DNA from: CAZRZN01 sp964604565
GTDB lineage: Bacteria; Pseudomonadota; Alphaproteobacteria; Rhodobacterales; Rhodobacteraceae
DNA length: 8,154 nt
NCBI GenBank assembly: GCA_964604565.1
Contig: CAZRZN010000204.1
Span: 1-8,154 of the forward strand
Direction: 5' to 3'
Part shown: piece by piece, positions 1 through 5,813 of the stretch
Layout: each line of letters begins with the position of its first letter
Position numbering within the stretch: position 1 is the stretch's first letter
Translations under genes and position numbers: made by a program
Notes under the pieces: model-generated
Seen by the model: only the letters and a program-made list of their open reading frames with translations
Told to the model about the DNA's origin: nothing
Databases searched by the model: none

Positions 1-935
1 GTCCGCGCCGCGTCGATCGCTGCGATCACCGCCTTGACCGACTCCGGTCCGGCATCGAGGATCATCGCATCCGCCGGGCAGGCGTCCGCCGCGACGACCT
101 CATGCGCCGCGCCTTCCTTGAACTCGCGCGCCACCACGACGTCCGTCGGAAGCAGGATGCGGCACCCTGCCTTATCCGCCTTGTTGAGGATCTCCCGCGC
201 GGTGTCGGTCATGTCATGCTCGGCCAGCGATTTGCCCACGTCGATGCCCTGCGCCGCGAGAAACGTGTTGGCCATGCCGCCACCGATCACCAGCATGTCG
301 ACCCTTTCGACAAGGTTGCCCAGCAGATCCAGCTTGGTGGAGACCTTGGCGCCGCCCACCACCGCAAGGACCGGACGATCCGGCGTGCCAAGGGCACCTT
401 CCAGCGCCTCCAGCTCTGCCTGCATCAGGCGTCCGGCACAGGCGGGCAGGGCATGCGCCAGCCCGCAGGTGGAGGCATGCGCACGGTGCGCCGCCGAAAA
501 GGCATCGGAACAGAACACATCCCCCAGCGCCGCCATCCCGGCAACCAGATCCGGGTCGTTCTTTTCCTCGCCGGCGTGAAAGCGGGTGTTTTCCAGCAGT
601 GCGATCTGGTTCTCGCCAAGGCTGTCGACCACGGCCGCCGCCGCCGGACCGATGCAATCGGCGGCAAAGACCACCTCGACGCCCAGCACTTCTTCCATGG
701 TCGGGATCAGTGCCTGAAGGCTCAGGTCCGCGCGCCGCTCCCCCTTGGGACGGCCGAAATGCGCCAGCAGCACCGGCTTGCCGCCCTTGTCGAGAATGTT
801 CTGAACCGTCGCCGCGATCCGTTCGATCCGGGTCGCATCGGTCACGGTGCCATCTTTCATGGGCACGTTGATATCGACGCGGGTCAGCACGCGCTTGCCC
901 TTCAGGTCGATGTCGTCAAGGGTTTTCCAGGCCAT
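1..935 (-). CDS. pgk: Phosphoglycerate kinase, 3' end beyond window
   Basis: Cytoplasmic enzyme that interconverts 1,3-bisphosphoglycerate + ADP and 3-phosphoglycerate + ATP, in glycolysis, gluconeogenesis and, where present, the Calvin cycle. Reading leftward from the ATG at 935-933 I translated 311 codons with no stop or frameshift; the family is usually about 390-400 residues, so roughly the last 85 are missing. Visible family motifs in order: RVDINVP (19-25), HFGRPKG (59-65), ENTRF (115-119), DAFSAAHRAHAS (144-155), GGAKVSTK (194-201, with the nucleotide-site lysines) and IGGGMANTF. Ser147 in DAFS replaces the glycine found in many homologues, which I believe is common in alphaproteobacteria. 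The start is supported by GGAGAG (minus strand, 942-947) six bases upstream and by the family N-terminus. The gene is divergent from the cyclophilin pair. A plus-strand ORF of 290 codons over it is an antisense shadow. Confidence 0.97.
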   Translation of the reverse strand, partial: MAWKTLDDIDLKGKRVLTRVDINVPMKDGTVTDATRIERIAATVQNILDKGGKPVLLAHFGRPKGERRADLSLQALIPTMEEVLGVEVVFAADCIGPAAAAVVDSLGENQIALLENTRFHAGEEKNDPDLVAGMAALGDVFCSDAFSAAHRAHASTCGLAHALPACAGRLMQAELEALEGALGTPDRPVLAVVGGAKVSTKLDLLGNLVERVDMLVIGGGMANTFLAAQGIDVGKSLAEHDMTDTAREILNKADKAGCRILLPTDVVVAREFKEGAAHEVVAADACPADAMILDAGPESVKAVIAAIDAAR

Positions 936-967
936 CCGTCACTCTCCGGTCCCATGCGGTTCCCGGC

Positions 968-997
968 CCACTAGCCCCGAAGGCCGCCTGAGGTCAA
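968..997 (-). promoter_or_regulatory. Possible pgk promoter
   Basis: On the minus strand, TTGACC at 997-992 (five of six matches to the sigma-70 -35 box) is followed after 18 bp by TAGTGG at 973-968, a weak -10. A transcript would start near 961, leaving a leader of about 25 nt before the pgk ATG. The -35 box is good and the -10 poor, so this is a prediction by eye. It sits back to back with the candidate promoter of the divergent cyclophilin unit. Confidence 0.3.
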
Positions 998-1004
998 CGG
1001 CGTC

Positions 1005-1033
1005 TTGGCTTCCCGGACAGCACAGGCTACCTG
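1005..1033 (+). promoter_or_regulatory. Possible promoter of the cyclophilin pair
   Basis: TTGGCT at 1005-1010 (four of six -35 matches) lies 17 bp before TACCTG at 1028-1033, which matches the -10 consensus only in its first two bases. Initiation near 1040 would give a leader of about 24 nt carrying the GGAGAGA ribosome binding site at 1054-1060. Only 7 bp separate this -35 box from the candidate pgk -35 box on the other strand. Weak evidence; position and spacing are the main support. Confidence 0.25.
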
Positions 1034-1063
1034 TCTGCCCAGTTTATCGAAGCGGAGAGAACA

Positions 1064-1576
1064 ATGGCCGACATCAAGGACCCGGAAAACACCATCCTCA
1101 TGGAACTCAAGGACGGGACCGTCATCATCGAGCTTCTGCCCGATGTGGCCCCCGGCCATGCGGAGCGGATGAAGGAGCTGGCCCGTGCCGGATCCTATGA
1201 CAACGTGTGTTTTCATCGGGTCATCGACGGGTTCATGGCGCAGACCGGCGACGTGGCCCACGGCAACATGGAATCGGATTTCAACCTGCGGCGCGCGGGC
1301 ACTGGCGGGTCCGACCTGCCGAACCTGAAGGCCGAATTTTCCAAGCTGCCGCATGATCGCGGCACGCTGGGTGCGGCGCGCAGCCAGAATCCGGACAGTG
1401 CGAATTCGCAGTTCTTCATCAATTTCAGCGACAACCATTTCCTGAACGGGCAATACACGGTCTATGGCCGCGTGATCTCGGGGATGGCGCATGTCGATGC
1501 GATCACCAAGGGGGAGCCGCCCGCCGCGCCCGATCGCATGATCTCGGTGAAGGTCGCCGCCGATGTCACAGACTAG
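1064..1576 (+). CDS. Cytoplasmic cyclophilin-type peptidyl-prolyl isomerase
   Basis: Catalyses cis-trans isomerisation of Xaa-Pro bonds and so assists protein folding. It is 170 residues, a single compact cyclophilin domain with no signal peptide or membrane segment, so cytoplasmic (PpiB type). Active-site residues are visible in FHRVIDGFMAQTGD (50-63: Arg52, Phe57, Met58, Gln60), in ANSQFF (113-118) and at Leu127. The histidine of human cyclophilin A near the end of the site is replaced by Tyr131, within the range of bacterial members. The start has a good ribosome binding site, GGAGAGA at 1054-1060. The stop codon lies inside the next gene, a closely related exported paralogue, indicating one transcript and probable translational coupling. 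The gene name varies between genomes, so I leave the symbol empty. Confidence 0.95.
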   Translation: MADIKDPENTILMELKDGTVIIELLPDVAPGHAERMKELARAGSYDNVCFHRVIDGFMAQTGDVAHGNMESDFNLRRAGTGGSDLPNLKAEFSKLPHDRGTLGAARSQNPDSANSQFFINFSDNHFLNGQYTVYGRVISGMAHVDAITKGEPPAAPDRMISVKVAADVTD

Positions 1577-2240
1577 GTTCGCCTTCATCGCGCTGGCGGT
1601 GGTGCTCGCAGGGGCCGGGATCTATGCGATCCTGCGCCCCGGCAGCGGCCCGGCGCCTGCAACTGCGCCCACCGAGGTGACCGCTGCGCCAGAGGCGGCG
1701 CCAGAGTCGGAGCCATTGGCGCCCGGCGCGGATCTGGGTCTGCGGATCGAGGTCGCGGGCGAGGCCAATGGCACGATCACTGTCGACCTGTTCGAGGATG
1801 TGGCGCCGGGGCATGCGGCGCAGATCGCCGCGCTGGCGCGCGAGGGGGCCTATGACAACGTGGTGTTCCACCGGGTCATCGACGGCTTCATGGCGCAGAC
1901 CGGCGACGTGGAGTTCGGGCGTACCGATGCGGAGGATTTTGACATGCGCCGCGCGGGCATGGGCGGATCGGCGTTGCCCGATCTGGAGGCGGAATTCTCC
2001 GAGATCCCGTTTGACCGGGGAGTCGTCGGCATGGCCCGGTCGCAGGATCCCGACAGCGCAAATTCGCAGTTCTTCATCATGTTCGCACCGGGGCACTTCC
2101 TGAACAATCAGTATACGGTCGTCGGGCGCGTGACCGACGGGATGGAGGTGGTCGATGCGATCAAGCGCGGCGACCAGAACGCCAATGGCGCCGTGCTGGG
2201 CGAGCCTGACCGCATGGTCGACGTCACCGTGACCGAGTGA
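1563..2240 (+). CDS. Membrane-anchored or periplasmic cyclophilin-type peptidyl-prolyl isomerase
   Basis: A second prolyl isomerase, 225 residues. Residues 6-24 are a hydrophobic segment preceded by Arg5, acting as an uncleaved anchor or a signal peptide; there is no lipobox cysteine. An Ala/Pro/Glu-rich linker (about 26-56) leads to the cyclophilin domain (about 58-225). Active-site residues are kept: FHRVIDGFMAQTGD (102-115: Arg104, Phe109, Met110, Gln112), ANSQFF (166-171) and Leu180. I infer that it folds envelope proteins on the periplasmic side. The start overlaps the upstream cyclophilin by 14 nt; GAAGG at 1549-1553 can serve as ribosome binding site. Its core closely resembles the upstream protein, so the pair probably arose by tandem duplication followed by gain of an export signal. 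Compared with its partner it carries a short insertion (about 204-212) near the C-terminus. Confidence 0.94.
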   Translation: MSQTRFAFIALAVVLAGAGIYAILRPGSGPAPATAPTEVTAAPEAAPESEPLAPGADLGLRIEVAGEANGTITVDLFEDVAPGHAAQIAALAREGAYDNVVFHRVIDGFMAQTGDVEFGRTDAEDFDMRRAGMGGSALPDLEAEFSEIPFDRGVVGMARSQDPDSANSQFFIMFAPGHFLNNQYTVVGRVTDGMEVVDAIKRGDQNANGAVLGEPDRMVDVTVTE

Positions 2241-2248
2241 CCGGCGCT

Positions 2249-2272
2249 CCCGCGCGCTCACAAGCGCGTGGG
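2249..2272 (+). terminator. Hairpin after the cyclophilin pair
   Basis: Nine bases after the stop codon of the exported cyclophilin, 2249-2258 pairs with 2263-2272 in a 10-bp stem (one G-T wobble) around a CACA loop; T2248 and A2273 can add an eleventh pair. No T-run follows on the plus strand, so it is not a textbook intrinsic terminator. It may stabilise the 3' end or attenuate read-through into the DUF3179 gene 60 bp further on. Confidence 0.5.
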
Positions 2273-2332
2273 AAAGGCTGTGCAGAAGCCGGCCAACAGG
2301 GCATCCTGTGAAAAACCACAGGAGGATATCCC

Positions 2333-3310
2333 ATGCGACCGATCGCGTTCCTTGCTTCCATATTCATTTCCGCCCTGCTGGTTGCGGGACCGGTGGTGGC
2401 CAATCCCGCCTCGTGGCAATCGGAATGGCCAGACACGGATTTCGACAAGACCAATGTGAAAAACTGGTCCGAGATTATTTCCGGCGGCCCGCCCAAGGAC
2501 GGCATCCCGGCGCTGTCGGATCCCCAGTTCATCGACGTGGATCAGGAAAAGCGCGTTGCCCCGGTCGAGCCGGTGATCACCGTCGAGATCGAAGGCGAGC
2601 GCCCGCGCGCCTATCCGATCCGATACCTGACATGGCATGAGATCGTGAACGACCGTATCGGCGGTGTGCCGGTGGCGGTGACCTTCTGCCCGCTGTGCAA
2701 CTCGGCGCTGACCTTCGACCGGCGGGTCGACGGACAGGTGTTGAATTTCGGCGTTTCGGGCAAGCTGCGCAATTCGGACATGATCATGTTCGACCGCGAG
2801 AGCCAGAGCTGGTGGCAACAGGCCGTGGGCGAGGGCATCGTTGGCGACATGACGGGGGTGGAGCTCAAGACCCTGCCCAGCTGGATGGAAAGCTTTGCCC
2901 AGTTTCGCGACCGCAATCCAGACGGTGTCGTGATGGCCGAACCGGCGTGGAACCGGCCCTACGGCCAGAACCCCTACCGCAACTACGACAGCTCGAAGCG
3001 GCCGTTTCTTTACTCCGGCGAACTGCCGCCGCATGACGTGCCGCCCCTGATGCGGGTCGTGCGCGTGGGCGACCGGGCCTGGCCGATGGACCGGCTGGCC
3101 GCCGAAAAGGAGATCCGCGAGGCCGGCGTGGTGATCAACTGGCAGGCAGGTCAGGCTTCCGCGCTGGATGCAGGCACCATCGCAGGCGGGCGCGACGTCG
3201 GATCCGTGCGCGTGCGCGATTCCGGCGGCAGGGATCTGCCGCATGACGTGATGTTCGCCTTTGCCTTCCACGCCTTCTGGCCGGAGGGGGACTGGATGCT
3301 GGCCAACTGA
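2333..3310 (+). CDS. Exported DUF3179 domain protein of unknown function
   Basis: A 325-residue protein. Residues 1-23 form a typical signal peptide (hydrophobic 4-19, cleavage probably after Ala23), so the mature protein should be periplasmic. The rest matches my knowledge of the DUF3179 family: TFCPLCNSALTFDR (117-130), GVSGKLRNSDMIMFDR (140-155), SWWQQAVGEG (159-168), and an aromatic end, FAFAFHAFWP (308-317). The family has no established biochemical role that I know of. Cys119 and Cys122 in the CPLC motif are the only cysteines in the protein, so they could form a redox disulfide or bind a metal; that is inference. The start has a strong GGAGG at 2321-2325, eight bases before the ATG. 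It is probably a single-gene unit, preceded by a hairpin and ending 17 bp from the convergent acyltransferase. A 442-codon ORF on the opposite strand is an antisense shadow. Confidence 0.9.
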   Translation: MRPIAFLASIFISALLVAGPVVANPASWQSEWPDTDFDKTNVKNWSEIISGGPPKDGIPALSDPQFIDVDQEKRVAPVEPVITVEIEGERPRAYPIRYLTWHEIVNDRIGGVPVAVTFCPLCNSALTFDRRVDGQVLNFGVSGKLRNSDMIMFDRESQSWWQQAVGEGIVGDMTGVELKTLPSWMESFAQFRDRNPDGVVMAEPAWNRPYGQNPYRNYDSSKRPFLYSGELPPHDVPPLMRVVRVGDRAWPMDRLAAEKEIREAGVVINWQAGQASALDAGTIAGGRDVGSVRVRDSGGRDLPHDVMFAFAFHAFWPEGDWMLAN

Positions 3311-3327
3311 GCGGCAGGCGGTGCGCG

Positions 3328-4230
3328 TCAACCCTGCAACCAGCGCGGCAAACGCCGCGCGAGGGGGGCCAGCGCACCCATGTGCAGCCATGTGCCGCCC
3401 AGCACATGGGGCAACGCGCCTGTGCCGAGTTTGAAATGTGCAAGGCCCGCGGCATCCTGGGTGTTTACGATACCAAGGTCGAGGCAATCGTGCCCCTGCG
3501 CCGCAAGGTCCTGCATCGCCCGCCAAAGCAACAGGTTCATCGCGTGATGCTGTCGGCCCGCAGGCGTGGTGACGCCGATCTGCCATGTGGCCATGCGCCC
3601 GTGCCGCAGCATCAGGATCGCGGCCAGCGGATCATCACCCTTGCGCGCCTCGAATACCCGCGCCTGCCCGGGGTTCGTGACGGCATATGCGGCCCATAGA
3701 CGAGGCGGCAGGCCGTTATAGCGACGGAGCTTTGCCTGCGCGGCTTCTGCGTCCAGCAGCCAGTGATCGGATGTCAGTGGACCTTCAATAACCTGCAACC
3801 CGGACGTCTCGGCCCGGTTGAGCCGGTTGCGCCATTTCTGCCGCATCGCGCCGCGCATCTCTGCCGGATCGCCCAGCCGCAGCAGCGCGAGACTGGCAGG
3901 CGTCATCAGCGGCCAGAACCCGGCCTCGCGGAGCGCCGCGCTCTCCATCCCGTCCGCATTCAGCAGCAGGGGCCTGCCGTCATGCCAGCGCTGCCAACTG
4001 TTGATCCATTCGTGCAGATCCTCCGCCCCGGCAGCGACCGGCCCCCGCGACACGAGGTCGATTCGTCCAAGCGGCCCGAATTTTCGGGACTGGATCTGCC
4101 ACCACAGCCGGACGCGCTGCCCCGCTTTTTCGGTGCAGCGTTGCAGGGGCCGCCCTATCGCCGCGCAGGCGCGGGCGAACTCGGTGGACTGGGGCAATGG
4201 CAGGCAAAGCGACTCGGTCATATGCGCCAT
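3328..4230 (-). CDS. FemAB/GNAT-like acyltransferase, substrate unknown
   Basis: About 300 residues, cytoplasmic, with no signal peptide. The C-terminal half resembles the Acetyltransf_6 (FemAB/BioF2-like) branch of the GNAT fold: MRQKWRNRLNRAE (129-141), a basic motif typical of this group, then a strand-rich stretch with AAILMLRHGRMATWQIGV (203-220), HHAMNLLLWRAM (228-239), DCLDLGIVN (248-256) and AGLAHFKLGTGA (261-272). Such enzymes transfer acyl or aminoacyl groups; substrates cannot be read from sequence. The reading frame opens at 4308, but the first 26 residues do not look like family sequence. I chose the ATG at 4230 (MAHMTES); the ATG at 4221 (MTESLCLPLPQ) is equally possible. Neither has a clear ribosome binding site. 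It converges with the DUF3179 gene (17 bp between stops) and stands alone on its strand, so context gives no substrate clue. Confidence 0.82.
   Translation of the reverse strand: MAHMTESLCLPLPQSTEFARACAAIGRPLQRCTEKAGQRVRLWWQIQSRKFGPLGRIDLVSRGPVAAGAEDLHEWINSWQRWHDGRPLLLNADGMESAALREAGFWPLMTPASLALLRLGDPAEMRGAMRQKWRNRLNRAETSGLQVIEGPLTSDHWLLDAEAAQAKLRRYNGLPPRLWAAYAVTNPGQARVFEARKGDDPLAAILMLRHGRMATWQIGVTTPAGRQHHAMNLLLWRAMQDLAAQGHDCLDLGIVNTQDAAGLAHFKLGTGALPHVLGGTWLHMGALAPLARRLPRWLQG
3343..3360 (+). other. GC hairpin at the DUF3179/acyltransferase convergence
   Basis: Positions 3343-3349 pair perfectly with 3354-3360 (7 bp, AAAC loop), 33 bases after the DUF3179 stop and inside the 3' end of the opposing acyltransferase gene. 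No T-run follows on the plus strand. It could mark the 3' end of DUF3179 transcripts, or simply reflect GC-rich coding of the Arg/Pro-rich C-terminus. Confidence 0.25.
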
Positions 4231-4268
4231 TAACCGAATTGAAAGTTTCGATGCTGTTAACTCCGGGC

Positions 4269-4418
4269 ATGAACCAGAAAACTTTGCGCCCTTCGCGGCC
4301 CCGCCCAACCGCAGCCGTCATGGCCCGCCCGCGCCCCACTGCGGCGACGGCATTGCTTCTCGCGGTGCTGTTGTCGATGCCATTCGCCGCCTTGAGCCTG
4401 CTTCAGATCCTGTTCTGA
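4269..4418 (+). CDS. Small hypothetical membrane protein (candidate)
   Basis: An ORF of 49 codons from the ATG at 4269; in-frame ATGs at 4251 and 4197 would lengthen it, the last by overlapping the acyltransferase. The N-terminus is basic and Pro/Arg-rich (residues 5-27), followed by one hydrophobic segment to the end (ATALLLAVLLSMPFAALS and beyond, about 28-49), as in a single-pass small membrane protein. Third codon positions are mostly G or C, like neighbouring genes. No convincing ribosome binding site precedes any start. A hairpin with a short T-run follows at 4447-4477, which suits a plus-strand transcript. It is the only plausible coding frame between the divergent acyltransferase and the convergent tyrS. 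I do not recognise a family. A chance ORF in GC-rich DNA remains quite possible. Confidence 0.35.
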   Translation: MNQKTLRPSRPRPTAAVMARPRPTAATALLLAVLLSMPFAALSLLQILF

Positions 4419-4446
4419 AGCCCGTCGCGCAGGCGGCACGGCGCCC

Positions 4447-4477
4447 GCGCCACCCGGCGGTGGCGCTGGTGCGTTTT
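4447..4477 (+). terminator. Hairpin with short T-run between small ORF and tyrS
   Basis: Positions 4447-4454 pair perfectly with 4459-4466 (8 bp, CGGC loop). On the plus strand TTTT follows at 4474-4477, seven bases after the stem, a weak intrinsic terminator. No T-run follows on the minus strand, so it suits plus-strand transcription (the small ORF) better than tyrS, whose stop is at 4498-4500. Confidence 0.4.
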
Positions 4478-4497
4478 GTCCTGCGTATGCCGATGCG

Positions 4498-5751
4498 CTA
4501 ATCGGCCAATTTCACAAGGGCGTGCCGCTTCTTGCCGGCACTCAGCTTGACCGGCGTGCTCAGGGCGGCCGCGTCAAGGATCAGGCCGCTGTCGGTCAGC
4601 GGCTGATCCTGCAATCGCGCGCCATTCTCGGCGATCAGGCGCTTGGCGTCCTTGCCGGACTTCGACAGGCCTGACCGGACGAACAGCTGGACGATGGACA
4701 GGCCGTCGCCAATGTCCGCCGCGCTCAGCGCCAGCGTTGGCAGGTCCTCCCCGATACCGCCCCTTTCGAAGACGTCGCGCGCCGTGGCCTCCGCCGCCGC
4801 CGCCGCCTCTGCCCCATGGCAGAGTGTCGTGACCGCATTGGCCAGCGCGATCTTGGCTTCGTTGATCTCGGATCCCGCAAGCGCGCCAAGCCGGGCGCAG
4901 TCATCCAACGGCAATTCCGTATAGAGTTTGAGAAAGCGGCCGACATCGGCATCCGTCGTGTTGCGCCAGAACTGCCAGAACTCATAGGGGGAGCGCATGT
5001 CCGCGTTCAGCCAGACCGCGCCGTCGAGGGATTTTCCCATCTTCTTGCCGTCCGACGTGGTCAGCAAAGGCGTCGTCAGACCGTAGATCTCATGATCCAG
5101 CACCCGCCGCGTCAGGTCGATACCATTGACGATATTGCCCCATTGGTCTGATCCGCCCATCTGCAAAAGACAGTTGTAGCGGCGGTTCAATTCAAGGAAA
5201 TCATAGGCTTGAAGGATCATGTAGTTGAATTCGAGAAAGGACAGAGATTGTTCCCGATCCAGCCGGGACTTGACCGATTCGAACGAAAGCATCCGGTTCA
5301 CCGAGAAGTGTCGCCCGATGTCCCGGAGAAACTCGAGGTAGTTAAGATCGTCCAGCCATTCCGCATTGTTCAGCATCAGCGCCGGATTTTCACGCGCCTC
5401 GTAATCGAGATATTTGGCGAAAACCTGCTGGATCCCGTCGATATTGTCGCCGATCTGCTCTGGCGTCAGCAGCGGGCGCTCTTCCGCGCGAAAGGACGGA
5501 TCGCCGACCTTGGTTGTCCCGCCACCCATCAGGGTGATCGGCTGATGACCGGTCTTTTGCAGCCAGCGCAGCATCATGATCTGAATGAGGCTGCCGACAT
5601 GCAAGGATTTCGCCGTCGCGTCAAAGCCGATGTATCCCGGCACGCAGCCTTTCGACAAAGCCTCGTCGAGCCCCTGATAATCGGTGCAATCCGCAAGGAA
5701 GCCACGTTGCATCATGACGGCCATGAAGTCCGATTTGGGATGGTAGGTCAT
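4498..5751 (-). CDS. tyrS: Tyrosyl-tRNA synthetase
   Basis: Charges tRNA-Tyr with tyrosine using ATP; a cytoplasmic, essential class I synthetase. It has 417 residues, normal for the bacterial TyrS family. Visible parts: GFDATAKSLHVGS (42-54; HVGS is the HIGH-type signature), GGGTTKVGDPS (76-86), the tyrosine-binding set Tyr177, Gln181 and Asp184, GGSDQWGN (199-206), KKMGKS (236-241, the KMSKS-type loop) and a C-terminal S4 RNA-binding domain (about 352-410). The frame is open to 5862, but family similarity begins at MTYHPKSDF, so I place the start at 5751, preceded on its strand by AAAGG eight bases upstream. The extra upstream residues would overlap anmK and look non-coding. Divergent from anmK. 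Residues 314-325 are alanine-rich, encoded partly by a CCG-type trinucleotide run. Confidence 0.97.
   Translation of the reverse strand: MTYHPKSDFMAVMMQRGFLADCTDYQGLDEALSKGCVPGYIGFDATAKSLHVGSLIQIMMLRWLQKTGHQPITLMGGGTTKVGDPSFRAEERPLLTPEQIGDNIDGIQQVFAKYLDYEARENPALMLNNAEWLDDLNYLEFLRDIGRHFSVNRMLSFESVKSRLDREQSLSFLEFNYMILQAYDFLELNRRYNCLLQMGGSDQWGNIVNGIDLTRRVLDHEIYGLTTPLLTTSDGKKMGKSLDGAVWLNADMRSPYEFWQFWRNTTDADVGRFLKLYTELPLDDCARLGALAGSEINEAKIALANAVTTLCHGAEAAAAAEATARDVFERGGIGEDLPTLALSAADIGDGLSIVQLFVRSGLSKSGKDAKRLIAENGARLQDQPLTDSGLILDAAALSTPVKLSAGKKRHALVKLAD
4791..4807. repeat. CCG trinucleotide run inside tyrS
   Basis: Seventeen bases of uninterrupted CCG repeat (five full units plus two bases). On the tyrS strand this encodes part of the alanine-rich linker before the S4 domain. 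A change by one unit would keep the frame and only alter alanine number. Confidence 0.8.
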
Positions 5752-5813
5752 GTCGGTGCCTTTATATACTGCGCGCCGCAGGTATAAGCATGGGCAGCGC
5801 CGAGGAAAAGAGC
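5752..5813. promoter_or_regulatory. Short divergent tyrS-anmK control region
   Basis: Only 38 bp separate the tyrS start from the first anmK ATG (62 bp if anmK starts at 5814). On the plus strand TATACT at 5765-5770 is a good -10 box, but I see no convincing -35 box at the right distance, which would fall inside the tyrS start. On the minus strand GTATATAAAGG lies just before tyrS; used as a -10 it would leave almost no leader, so the tyrS promoter may lie further right, inside anmK. I see no T-box or obvious operator. Confidence 0.35.

Noticed and set aside
102..974. Plus-strand ORF of 290 codons
   Set aside because: Antisense to pgk, which is unmistakable and unbroken across this stretch; the ORF shows no family motif.
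1566..2261. Minus-strand ORF of 231 codons, and a similar 205-codon ORF at 971-1588
   Set aside because: Both are antisense to the cyclophilins. They resemble each other only because the two cyclophilin genes are paralogues.
2258..3586. Minus-strand ORF of 442 codons, longer than the gene opposite it
   Set aside because: It is antisense to the DUF3179 gene, which has family motifs, a signal peptide and a strong ribosome site. The translation is Arg/His/Gly-rich with no recognisable domain, typical of GC-rich shadow frames, and it also runs into the acyltransferase gene.
4228..4262. Possible CtrA-type site (TTAA-N7-TTAA) in the AT-rich gap before the acyltransferase
   Set aside because: TTAA at 4230-4233 is followed after seven bases by GAAA, only a half match; the second half-site is missing.
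3818..4501. Plus-strand ORF of 227 codons
   Set aside because: Mostly antisense to the acyltransferase and overlapping the small membrane ORF in another frame; the product is Arg/Ser/Pro-rich with no domain.
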